Assembly: GCA_017467905.1 (NCBI GenBank) | Contig: JAFUKD010000009.1 | Coordinates: 1 to 63,778 of the forward strand | Reading direction: 5' to 3' | Source: Phascolarctobacterium sp. | Lineage (GTDB): Bacteria > Bacillota > Negativicutes > Acidaminococcales > Acidaminococcaceae | DNA: 63,778 nt | Part shown: positions 1 to 6,667 of the stretch, one piece after another | How positions within the stretch are numbered: position 1 is the first letter of the stretch | Layout of the letters: each line of letters starts with the position of its first letter | Notes under the pieces: model-generated | Database searches by the model: none | Told to the model about the DNA's origin: nothing | Seen by the model: the letters and a program-made list of their open reading frames with translations, nothing else | Position numbers and translations under genes: made by a program

Positions 1-633
1 GGCGCAGCAGTAACCTTCTCCGAAGGTGATGCAAGCTATGGTTATGGTAGCACTGATGATAAGAGCACTGCATTTGCAATTTATGGCAGCAAGCTGAACA
101 ATGACGGTACTTTCGTTGACTTGATTGCTCGCTATGCTCATCTGGAAAGTGATTTGGATGACAACAATTATGGCACTGGCGATTACAGCACCAATGGTAT
201 GTCTGTAAGTGCAGAATTTGGCAAACGTATTGAACAAGGCAATGGCCTGTGGATTGAACCGCAAGTTGAATTGACTTATGGTACTGTTGATAGTGCAGAT
301 GTTACCTTTAGCAATGGTTACAAAGCACACTATGACAGCATGGATAGCTTTATCGCGCGTGCAGGCTTCGCACTGGGTAAAGATATTAAACAAGGCAATG
401 TTTATGCTCGCGCATCCTATCTGTATGACTTTGATGGTGAAACTACTACTACCTTTGCTAATGGCGGTCAACCTATCGAAGAAGACTTCGGTGACGGCTG
501 GTGGGAAGTTGGCGTAGGCGCTAACATTAACCTGTCCAAAGCAACCTATATCTATGCTGATGTTGAAAAGACCTTTGGCGGCGAAGTAGACACCAACTGG
601 CAATGGAACTTGGGCGTTCGCTACAGCTTCTAA
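1..633 (+). CDS. Autotransporter-type outer-membrane beta-barrel protein, C-terminal part (5' end outside window)
   Basis: The frame is open from base 1, so the gene starts upstream; 210 residues are visible. The sequence alternates polar and aromatic residues in strand-like stretches (for example GNVYARASYLYDF and WWEVGVGANINLS). It ends in RYSF, and a C-terminal Phe is the usual signal for insertion by the BAM complex. This matches the C-terminal autotransporter barrel domain, which forms the membrane pore that displays a passenger at the cell surface. The passenger, if any, lies outside the window. An outer-membrane protein beside Firmicutes-type genes is the best single sign that the organism is a diderm Firmicute. 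A terminator follows 60 bp downstream. Confidence 0.85.
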   Translation, partial: GAAVTFSEGDASYGYGSTDDKSTAFAIYGSKLNNDGTFVDLIARYAHLESDLDDNNYGTGDYSTNGMSVSAEFGKRIEQGNGLWIEPQVELTYGTVDSADVTFSNGYKAHYDSMDSFIARAGFALGKDIKQGNVYARASYLYDFDGETTTTFANGGQPIEEDFGDGWWEVGVGANINLSKATYIYADVEKTFGGEVDTNWQWNLGVRYSF

Positions 634-693
634 TTTCATAAATCTATCAGTCACTTCGTGACAGCTCCCCCTTGCAGGGGTGCAATAACAAAA

Positions 694-730
694 ATAAGGC
701 CTCTCGCTCGTTTTGGGCGAGGGCCTTTTG
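694..730 (+). terminator. Rho-independent terminator after the barrel gene
   Basis: A GC-rich hairpin (arms AAGGCC.CTCGC and GCGAGGGCCTT, with a one-base bulge) is followed by TTTTG. It is also the first part of a ~96-bp sequence that recurs at 1360-1455. Confidence 0.8.
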
Positions 731-792
731 TCATAAGCAGTAGCTTTTTAAAATTCACGTGGATTTCACAACTATGCGAAATAAATAGGGGT
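696..792 (+). repeat. Direct repeat copy 1 (terminator plus ~60 bp)
   Basis: These bases recur at 1360-1455 with only a handful of substitutions and one indel. They comprise the terminator hairpin followed by a shared stretch including TTAAAATTCACGTGGATTTC and AATAGGGGT. Similarity ends abruptly on both sides. The two copies bracket a broken toxin gene and its antitoxin. Confidence 0.8.
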
Positions 793-856
793 AATAATAT
801 TTCTTTCTTGAATTATAAAGAATAAGTCACTTGACGATATGTGATAAAGAACATAA

Positions 857-1054
857 AATATAAGAAAGGAAGATGGGATTTTTGAATTAAGAACGCAACA
901 GGGAAATGATATAGCTAGAGTGTTGTACTTTTTTGTTGTAGGGCGTAGAGTTATTTTGACAAATGGGTTCATTAAAAAATCGCCTAAGACACCAAATGAC
1001 CAGATAGAATTAGCTAAGAGGTACAGGGCTGATTATGAGAGAAGACAGGAGTGA
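857..1054 (+). pseudogene. HigB/RelE-like (phage Gp49-like) toxin, 5'-truncated remnant
   Basis: The frame ending at the TGA of 1052-1054 reads GIFELRTQQGNDIARVLYFF, followed by a second block ending LTNGFIKKSPKTP and then ELAKRYRADYERRQE. This is the C-terminal half of the HigB/phage Gp49-like ribosome-dependent mRNA interferase family. The frame closes upstream at a stop at 854-856, no start codon with a ribosome binding site precedes it, and the N-terminal ~40-50 residues of the family are missing. The sequence upstream is AT-rich and unrelated. The antitoxin begins 4 bp after the toxin stop, the usual order for higBA. The toxin is therefore very probably inactive. Confidence 0.75.
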
Positions 1055-1058
1055 TATC

Positions 1059-1349
1059 ATGAACAAAGATTTTAGAGAATCACTAAATGAACAACTTAAG
1101 GACCCCGAATTTAAGAAAGAATATGAGGCGCTTGAGCCAGAGTTTCAAATAATCAGAGCGATGCTTGAAGCTAGAGATAAGTTGAATTTAACACAAAAGG
1201 ATTTGGCAGAGCTTAGCGGTATCACCCAAGCAGATATTAGCAGGTTGGAAAATGGGAATGCTAATCCTTCTATCCGTACATTGAAAAAATTGGCTCTTGC
1301 TATGAATATGACATTAGATATTAAGTTTGTTCCTTTGGTAAAGATTTGA
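1059..1349 (+). CDS. XRE-family antitoxin (HigA-like)
   Basis: This is a 96-residue protein with a helix-turn-helix around residues 40-75 (LTQKDLAELSGITQADISRL, then ENGNANPSIRTLKKLA). The fold is that of the HigA-type antitoxins that bind the partner toxin and repress the operon. I chose the ATG at 1059 rather than the earlier ATG at 1035 because AGGAG ends at 1051, seven bases before 1059, and because the toxin frame stops at 1052-1054. Its partner toxin upstream is truncated, so the protein may now be an orphan regulator. No terminator of its own is seen apart from the repeat-borne hairpin at 1360-1392. Confidence 0.8.
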   Translation: MNKDFRESLNEQLKDPEFKKEYEALEPEFQIIRAMLEARDKLNLTQKDLAELSGITQADISRLENGNANPSIRTLKKLALAMNMTLDIKFVPLVKI

Positions 1350-1359
1350 GATGTATTTA

Positions 1360-1455
1360 AAGGCTCTCGCTCGTTTTGGGCGAGGGCCTTTCGTCATAAG
1401 TAACAGTCTTTTAAAATTCACGTGGATTTCACAACTATCCGAAAAAAATAGGGGT
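1360..1455 (+). repeat. Direct repeat copy 2, carrying a terminator at its 5' end
   Basis: This is the second copy of the sequence at 696-792. Its hairpin (1360-1390, followed by TTTCGT) probably terminates the antitoxin transcript. The copies differ by about ten positions, so the duplication is not very recent. Confidence 0.8.
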
Positions 1456-1529
1456 GGTTTATAATTTTTGTTGAATACTAACACAGAGATTCTTGATAGT
1501 CGGTTCCTCCTTGATTGGGGGTGATAGCA

Positions 1530-1607
1530 ATGACTACCTACGAAGCACTGTCTTTAATGATTAGTTTCGGAATTCTTGTTGCTACCATTATTCTTGGACG
1601 TAAATAA
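1530..1607 (+). CDS. Small hydrophobic holin-like toxin peptide (type I toxin candidate)
   Basis: This 25-residue ORF begins MTTYEALSLMISFGILVATI and ends ILGRK. It has an N-terminal MTTYEAL box, one hydrophobic segment and a basic end. That is the pattern of the small putative holin-like toxins of Firmicutes (Hol-Tox group, related to TxpA/BsrG-type toxins). GGGGGTGA at 1516-1523 is well spaced from the ATG. Members of this group are normally restrained by an antisense RNA overlapping their 3' end. The structured region at 1640-1714 is a possible place for it, but no antisense promoter was established. Confidence 0.6.
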   Translation: MTTYEALSLMISFGILVATIILGRK

Positions 1608-1677
1608 TTTGATTTACTAAAAAGAAAAAGACCGTTACGGTTGTAACAGCCTCTTCTTCAAGTTTTTAACAAGTACG

Positions 1678-1714
1678 GAGAGAGCTGACACACCACATAT
1701 CAGGAATCTCTCTT
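1678..1714. other. Imperfect hairpin downstream of the holin-like toxin
   Basis: AGAGAG (1679-1684) pairs with CTCTCT (1708-1713), and inner CTGA pairs with TCAG across a bulge. It lies in the 3' region of the toxin transcript. It could stabilise the toxin mRNA or belong to an antisense RNA. No strong T-run follows on either strand. Confidence 0.4.
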
Positions 1715-1772
1715 GCCATATTATAACATATTATTAAAATTTTACAAGTACTGTCTCAAAAAGGTAGTATAC

Positions 1773-1778
1773 TATAAT
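1773..1778 (+). promoter_or_regulatory. -10 element upstream of the ECF operon
   Basis: A perfect TATAAT lies about 85 bp before the first ECF gene. Only a weak -35 (CTGTCT-like) is seen. A very short ORF (1779-1832) follows and is not claimed as a gene. No riboswitch was recognised in this leader. Confidence 0.4.
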
Positions 1779-1863
1779 ATGGTAACGAAGATGATGGATT
1801 TGCTTGAAGCTGAGAAAAATGATATACTTTAAGGCAGTTTTAAAGATAAAGTGAGGCGTTATT

Positions 1864-2436
1864 ATGGACGATAAACAAAAGAATATTCCTCAATTGATAG
1901 AGATAGAACCTATGCAGGATGGGTATCGTTGGGTTGCCATTACTGCTATGCTTTTGGCAATTGGTATTATTTTGCATACGGTTAGCCCCAACGTAGGTGG
2001 CGTTACTCCAAACTGGACCATCGCTATGTATTCCATTGTTATCAATTTGACGAACCCCAAGCTGAGCCAGGCCATTGGTATTGGCTTTATTGCCGGGCTA
2101 ACATTGGTGCCTTCTTCTAAATCTGCCTTTCCCTTGGGGAACATTGCCAGTGAGCTTGCCGGTGCGACGGTTTGCTGTGTACTGGTTAAGGCGATGCTTA
2201 GTGTTGGCTTGGAAAACTGGAAGCTACGCCCCTTTGTAACAGGCTTTTTGGCAACTATGACCAGTGGCGGTGTGTTTACTTTTATTTTGAAGATTGTTTT
2301 GAACCTGCCGTTAAACGTGTGGATTTATGCAATGCTTCCTGTTGTTGCTACAGTGGGCGTGCTCAACGGCTTGATTACCTATTTGATGTATGCGCCTGTG
2401 CGTAAACTGTTCTATGTGCAGGAGGATAAAGACTGA
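1864..2436 (+). CDS. ECF transporter substrate-binding (S) component, TrpP-like
   Basis: This 190-residue membrane protein has about five to six hydrophobic segments and no ATPase domain. The stretch ILHTVSPNVGGVTPNW, followed by the region ending KSAFPLGN, resembles from memory the TrpP family (tryptophan uptake; LHSI...GG..P...AFPAG in Bacillus). I suggest an aromatic compound such as tryptophan as a possible substrate, with low certainty. Its stop overlaps the start of the first ATPase by one base. The operon carries its own A, A' and T genes, so this is a dedicated (group I) ECF system, not a shared one. The start is the ATG preceded by GTGAGGCG. Confidence 0.75.
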   Translation: MDDKQKNIPQLIEIEPMQDGYRWVAITAMLLAIGIILHTVSPNVGGVTPNWTIAMYSIVINLTNPKLSQAIGIGFIAGLTLVPSSKSAFPLGNIASELAGATVCCVLVKAMLSVGLENWKLRPFVTGFLATMTSGGVFTFILKIVLNLPLNVWIYAMLPVVATVGVLNGLITYLMYAPVRKLFYVQEDKD

Positions 2437-3308
2437 TGGAAAATGTAATTCAACTGGAAAATTTTTATTTTGCTTATAAGCGTTCAGACTTGGTTCTGCA
2501 GGATGTCAACTTGCAGATTAAAAAGGGCAGCTTCACTGTCATTGCCGGACCAAGCGGTGCAGGCAAGACTACCTTGTGTAAAGCTATGACCGGTATCGTG
2601 CCCTATTATATGGGAGGTCGTTACAGTGGTGACGTGAAGGTGTTGGGTGAAACTACCAAGGGCAAGAAGGTTTCTGATATTGCCATGCGCGTGGGCTTTA
2701 TAATGGAGGACTACGAAAGCCAGCTGGTTTCCCTTACTGCGGGAGAAGAGGTTGCCTTTAGCCTTTTGAATCACGGCTTTGCCCCTGCGGAAGTTGCAGA
2801 GCGTACCCGCAAGGCTTTGGAGGACGTGGGCTTGCCGGGGCGTGAAAGCTATCAGCTGGATGAGTTGAGCGGTGGCCAGCGTCAGCGCTTGCTGTTGGCT
2901 TCTGTTCTTGCTGTTCATCCGGAGATTATTGTTTTGGACGAGCCTGTTTCTGCCATGGACCCTGACGGCGCAATCTCTCTGTACAAATTGGTATATGATA
3001 TTCATAAACGCTACGGTACAACCATTGTTGTTGTGGAACACCGTACTGATTATTTGTTGCCTTACGCAACGGATATGATTGTTCTAAAGGAAGGTAGTGT
3101 TGTTGCAGCGGATAAGTTTGAAATTGCTGCTCCTGCCATGTACGCTGATGAGGAGCTACGAGCGCTGCTTCCTTCCTTGTGGCAGGTAAAGCTTGGCTTG
3201 GAAGAAAGGTTTGGCGTGAAGCTTGGTGCTTGGCGTAATGAAGAAGAGGCCTTGCAAGATTTAAAGGCGCAGGGCTTTGAAGGAGGGCTGACTAATGTTA
3301 GAAGCTAA
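2436..3308 (+). CDS. ECF transporter ATPase (EcfA-type)
   Basis: This 290-residue ABC ATPase has Walker A GPSGAGKTT (about residue 39), signature LSGGQRQR (about 145), Walker B IIVLDEP and the switch histidine in VVVEHR. In ECF transporters it pairs with a second ATPase and couples ATP hydrolysis to toppling of the S component through EcfT. A C-terminal extension of ~60 residues follows the ATPase core, as is usual for EcfA proteins. It overlaps the S gene by 1 bp and the next ATPase by 14 bp, which suggests translational coupling. Confidence 0.9.
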   Translation: MENVIQLENFYFAYKRSDLVLQDVNLQIKKGSFTVIAGPSGAGKTTLCKAMTGIVPYYMGGRYSGDVKVLGETTKGKKVSDIAMRVGFIMEDYESQLVSLTAGEEVAFSLLNHGFAPAEVAERTRKALEDVGLPGRESYQLDELSGGQRQRLLLASVLAVHPEIIVLDEPVSAMDPDGAISLYKLVYDIHKRYGTTIVVVEHRTDYLLPYATDMIVLKEGSVVAADKFEIAAPAMYADEELRALLPSLWQVKLGLEERFGVKLGAWRNEEEALQDLKAQGFEGGLTNVRS

Positions 3309-4101
3309 AGAGGTCAATTTTGCTTACTTGCGTGGGCAGCCTGTAATTTTTGATATGGATTGCACTATAAATGATGGCGAGTTCGTTGCTCTTTTGGGAC
3401 ATAATGGCAGTGGCAAAACTACCTTGAGCCGTTTGTTCATGGCGCTGTGCCATCCCCGCAGTGGACAGGTTTTAGTTGATGGCGAGGATATTGTGAAGAA
3501 AGAGCCTGCGGACCTTGCTGATAAAATTGGTTACGTTTTTCAAAACCCTGACCTGCAAATTTTAGAAGACACTGTTTTTGACGAGGTTGCTTATGGCCCT
3601 CGTGCCAAGAAGCTGACGGAAGAGACCATTAACCGCCAGGTAACAGAGGCGTTGGAGGCTATGGGCTTGTGGGAATTACGCAAGGAGTATCCGCGTTTAC
3701 TCTCCTTCGGGCAAAAAAGACGTTTGGGCGTGGCGGCGGCTTTGGCTTTGAACCCGCGCACCTTAATTTTGGACGAGATTACCAATGGCCAGGATGCATT
3801 GGAAAAAGTGCGCATGATGGAATACTTGAAGGCTATCAATGAGAAGAAGGGCATTACCATCGTCCTCATTTCTCATGATATGGACATAGTGCGCCGTTAC
3901 GCAGATAGGGCAATCGTGCTGCACCAAGGCAAGAAGGTTTATGATGGAGCGCCTAAGACCTTGTTTGATGGTAGTGAGCCTGTTGAGGTTTGGGGCTTGC
4001 GTGCTCCCGTAGTAGCTTCCTTGGCTGCTGCTTTTGGCGTTGAAGCCGCAACAGCAGAAGAGTTTTGCGAAGCGCTTACCAGAAAGGATGGTGAGCAGTA
4101 A
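3295..4101 (+). CDS. ECF transporter ATPase (EcfA'-type)
   Basis: This is the second ABC ATPase, 268 residues, with Walker A GHNGSGKTT (about 35), Q-loop FQNPDLQ, Walker B LILDEITNG and switch His in LISHDMD. Its signature reads LSFGQKRR rather than LSGGQ, a variation commonly seen in one of the two ECF ATPases. It presumably forms a heterodimer with the preceding gene product. It begins inside the upstream gene and shares one base with the following ecfT. Confidence 0.9.
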   Translation: MLEAKEVNFAYLRGQPVIFDMDCTINDGEFVALLGHNGSGKTTLSRLFMALCHPRSGQVLVDGEDIVKKEPADLADKIGYVFQNPDLQILEDTVFDEVAYGPRAKKLTEETINRQVTEALEAMGLWELRKEYPRLLSFGQKRRLGVAAALALNPRTLILDEITNGQDALEKVRMMEYLKAINEKKGITIVLISHDMDIVRRYADRAIVLHQGKKVYDGAPKTLFDGSEPVEVWGLRAPVVASLAAAFGVEAATAEEFCEALTRKDGEQ

Positions 4102-4769
4102 TGAAGCTAACAGCTTTTACACAGATTATTGTCACCATTGCTGTAACTGCTTGGGTTTTTATCCTGCCTGTGGAAGCAGTAGCAACTATTTTAGTTTTGG
4201 AGCTGGCTTTGCTTCTTTACATTAAGCACGATAAAATGACCATGGCTGCCATTGGCGGCTTGGCTGTGTTTACGGGAATGATGGTGCTCTTGCAGCTGCT
4301 TTTCGGTACCAGTCTGAGCCTTGCCCTTATTGGCGGCTTGCGTATGCTGGTAATGACCATGGCGTTTTTATGTATGCTGGCTGCTACAAGGATTCAGGAT
4401 ATTGCCAAGGCTTTGGTGGATAAATTTCACCTGCCCTGTGAATATGCCTTTATGCTTACCACTGCGTTGCGCTTCGTGCCCAACTTCCTTACCGATAGCG
4501 AAATAACCTTGGATGCTCAAAGCTGCCGTGGTTATTCTAATCGTGGCAATATTATCAAACGCTTTTTGGCGTATTTAGTTGTTATCCGTCCCTTGGTAAT
4601 GCGTGCTGTTGCTAAATCAGAAACCCTTGCCTTGAGTATGGAGCTGAAAGGCTTTGGCGGTAATACTTATAAAAATATGCCTTCCGAGCCCTTGGGCTTT
4701 GCAGATTATGTGGTGCTGCTTCTGGTTATTGTATTAAGCAGCTATCCCTTCTGGATTGGTTTGCTGTAA
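4101..4769 (+). CDS. ECF transporter transmembrane coupling protein (EcfT)
   Basis: This 222-residue protein has four to five membrane segments (residues ~5-90 and ~195-220) and a cytoplasmic helical part between them. The two short motifs that contact the ATPases appear in altered form: SCRGYSNRG around residue 140 and MELKGFGGN around 185, where ARG is typical. It is the last gene of the S-A-A'-T operon, and a terminator follows at once. Confidence 0.85.
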   Translation: MKLTAFTQIIVTIAVTAWVFILPVEAVATILVLELALLLYIKHDKMTMAAIGGLAVFTGMMVLLQLLFGTSLSLALIGGLRMLVMTMAFLCMLAATRIQDIAKALVDKFHLPCEYAFMLTTALRFVPNFLTDSEITLDAQSCRGYSNRGNIIKRFLAYLVVIRPLVMRAVAKSETLALSMELKGFGGNTYKNMPSEPLGFADYVVLLLVIVLSSYPFWIGLL

Positions 4770-4793
4770 GCATTTCTAAAAAATAAACATATA

Positions 4794-4833
4794 GGAAAAA
4801 CGCTGTACTGCCAGTTGCGGTACAGCGTTTTCC
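4794..4833 (+). terminator. Terminator of the ECF operon
   Basis: The stem ACGCTGTAC/GTACAGCGT has an 11-base loop, an A-run before it and TTTTCC after it. It may also serve the convergent gene on the minus strand. Confidence 0.85.
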
Positions 4834-4862
4834 TTTGGAGGGTGTTTATGAAATTAGGGGTG

Positions 4863-5486
4863 CTATTTATCTACGCGCTCCATGGGAGGCATAGGACGAT
4901 GGTCTTTGTGATGGGGAGCTTTGTGGTGTTTGCCAAATTTAGGCGGTTGTTGCGCGCGGATGGCTTCACGTTGCTCCTTAGTCATATTACGCATTTCGTC
5001 GCGTTGGGCTTCGTGATGCTTTTTCATTTCCTCACGTTGTTCTTTGTGGAAGGCTCTATCTTTTTTGATGAAGTCTTCTACTTGTTGGCGTTGTTCCGGA
5101 GTAAGCTTGTTCATTTTGGCTTCTACACGTTCTTTGTGTGCAGCCTTGCGTTCTGCACGCCATTTAGCAGCTGCTTCCTTACGTTCTTCGGGAGTCATTT
5201 TTTTCCAAGCTTCGCGACGAGCTTCACGCTCTTCTTTTTGCTCCTTGGTCAGGGCGGGGCGTTGGTCTTTGTTTTTATGATGACGGTGCTCGAAGCGGTC
5301 GTCGCAATCTTTTTTGTGATGACGATGCTCGCGCAGGTCGCGGTTATCTTCTTGGTGAAGAATGTTATCAACGCGTTCACGCATGGTGGGTTTTGCAGGA
5401 GCATCACCTGCGAAGGCTGCGTTAGCGCAGAAGGCGGTTAATACGGTAGCTGCCAGTAAAGCTTTTTTGTAGTTCATTTTCAACAT
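4863..5486 (-). CDS. Secreted His-rich, highly charged periplasmic protein (Spy/CpxP-like in character)
   Basis: The protein has about 207 residues. An N-terminal signal peptide (KKALLAATVLTAFCANAAFA) is followed by an almost wholly helical, charged chain. It contains His clusters (HRHHKKD, EHRHHKNKD, KFGKHHKAPHHKDHRP) and repeated LTxEQ/MTPEER segments of the kind seen in Spy/CpxP-type periplasmic chaperones and metal-binding proteins. I do not see a certain family match. The His clusters suggest metal binding. Of the three possible Mets, the one at 5486 is 9 bases from AAGGAG; the one at 5492 is only 3 bases away. It is divergent from a two-component system that could control it. Confidence 0.7.
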   Translation of the reverse strand: MLKMNYKKALLAATVLTAFCANAAFAGDAPAKPTMRERVDNILHQEDNRDLREHRHHKKDCDDRFEHRHHKNKDQRPALTKEQKEEREARREAWKKMTPEERKEAAAKWRAERKAAHKERVEAKMNKLTPEQRQQVEDFIKKDRAFHKEQREEMKKHHEAQRDEMRNMTKEQREAIRAQQPPKFGKHHKAPHHKDHRPMPPMERVDK

Positions 5487-5492
5487 AATCAT

Positions 5493-5944
5493 TCACTCCT
5501 TGCTTTCAATCAATTTGTTTTTATTTTGTAGGATTGGGGGATTTTGTGTGGGTTTCCTTTGTTGAGCTTATGATAACAAGGGTTTATGTTTTAAAAATGT
5601 TTATAGTATGTCTTTTTTATGTTTTTTAGAAAGTTTTATACAAAGAAAATTACAAATGTTCAAAGCAACGATTAGCAAAAGTAGCGACGATGCAAGAAAA
5701 CATCGTGACGTTCCACATCCTGAGCTGTACTTTCTAAAAGTTTGTAATTATTATGGAAGCGAATATGTGGACAGCGATGTTTTCAGCTAAAGGGAGCGTT
5801 AAGCTTTTGCGTGTTGCGGAACATTGTAATTTTCTTTATTAAATGGTAAAAACATAATTTTGTCATAAGTAAGTTTTATATTATAATAAATAGGTAGAAA
5901 CTAATCCGTAGACATAAAAAGTAGAACGTGAAGCGAGGTGCCTT
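5493..5944. other. 452-bp intergenic region between divergent genes
   Basis: The region holds the upstream sequence of the His-rich gene (minus strand) and the promoter of the two-component operon at 5860-5887. A 60-codon frame at 5608-5790 has no ribosome binding site and no recognisable domain, and is not called. Nothing else was recognised. Confidence 0.5.
5860..5887 (+). promoter_or_regulatory. Sigma-A type promoter of the two-component operon
   Basis: TTGTCA (5860-5865), a 16-bp spacer and TATAAT (5882-5887), 57 bp before the response regulator start. Confidence 0.65.
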
Positions 5945-6634
5945 ATGAATAAAATCTTAATCGCTGATGACAATAAACAAATAACTTCCATTTTAGCCAG
6001 CTATGCCCGCAAGGAAGGCTTGGAGCCGGTCATTGCCCTTGACGGAGCAGAAGCTCTGGATGCCTTTGCCCGTTATCAGGACGAAATTGTTATGATTCTT
6101 TTGGATGTGATGATGCCGGAGGTGGATGGCTTTGAGGTTTGCCGTCGTCTGCGCAAGGAAAGCATGGTTCCAATTATTATGATTACTGCTCGTGGCGAGG
6201 ATTACGATAAAATTATGGGCTTGGATATTGGCGCCGATGATTATGTAATTAAACCTTTTTCTGCTAATGAGGTGATGGCACGGGTGCGTGCTGTTCTGCG
6301 CCGCATTCAGGTACAGGAGCAGCAGAAGCAGAACGTTTACGCAGTAAGTAATCTGCAAATTGACTTGGACAAATATGTAGTGGAAATTAGCGGCGAGGAG
6401 GTTCCTCTGACCAAAAAAGAGATTGAACTGCTGTGGACCCTGGCAAGGAACAGTACCAAGGTGTTCAGTCGTGAAAATTTGCTGGACAGCATTTGGGGCT
6501 ATGATTATTTTGGTGACAGCCGTACAGTTGATAGCCACATTAAACGCCTGCGCGCCAAATTGGATAAGTACCCTCATGATGGTTGGGACATCAAAACAAT
6601 TTGGGGTGTTGGTTACCGCTTTGAAGTAAAATAA
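5945..6634 (+). CDS. OmpR/PhoB-family response regulator
   Basis: The 229-residue protein has an N-terminal receiver domain (1-120) with acidic pocket D8-D9, phospho-acceptor D54 in LLLDVMMPE, the T/S position in MITARGED, and K in DDYVIKPF. A C-terminal winged-helix DNA-binding domain (about 130-229) ends in TIWGVGYRFE. It is activated by the kinase encoded 33 bp downstream and would then bind promoter DNA. The nearby divergent periplasmic His-rich gene is a plausible target, but that is inference. Confidence 0.93.
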   Translation: MNKILIADDNKQITSILASYARKEGLEPVIALDGAEALDAFARYQDEIVMILLDVMMPEVDGFEVCRRLRKESMVPIIMITARGEDYDKIMGLDIGADDYVIKPFSANEVMARVRAVLRRIQVQEQQKQNVYAVSNLQIDLDKYVVEISGEEVPLTKKEIELLWTLARNSTKVFSRENLLDSIWGYDYFGDSRTVDSHIKRLRAKLDKYPHDGWDIKTIWGVGYRFEVK

Positions 6635-6667
6635 TGAAGTGATGACGTAAGGTGATGGATTAAGGTT

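Noticed and set aside
1779-1832. 17-codon ORF before the ECF operon (MVTKMMDLLEAEKNDIL)
   Set aside because: The ATG is immediately after the -10 element, so it would lie at or before the transcript start; no evidence for a leader peptide.
4815-5441. 208-codon plus-strand ORF opposite the His-rich protein gene
   Set aside because: Phe/Leu-rich composition typical of an antisense shadow; the minus-strand frame has a signal peptide and a ribosome binding site.
5608-5790. 60-codon ORF in the region before the response regulator
   Set aside because: No ribosome binding site, no recognised domain, and it lies within promoter-type sequence.
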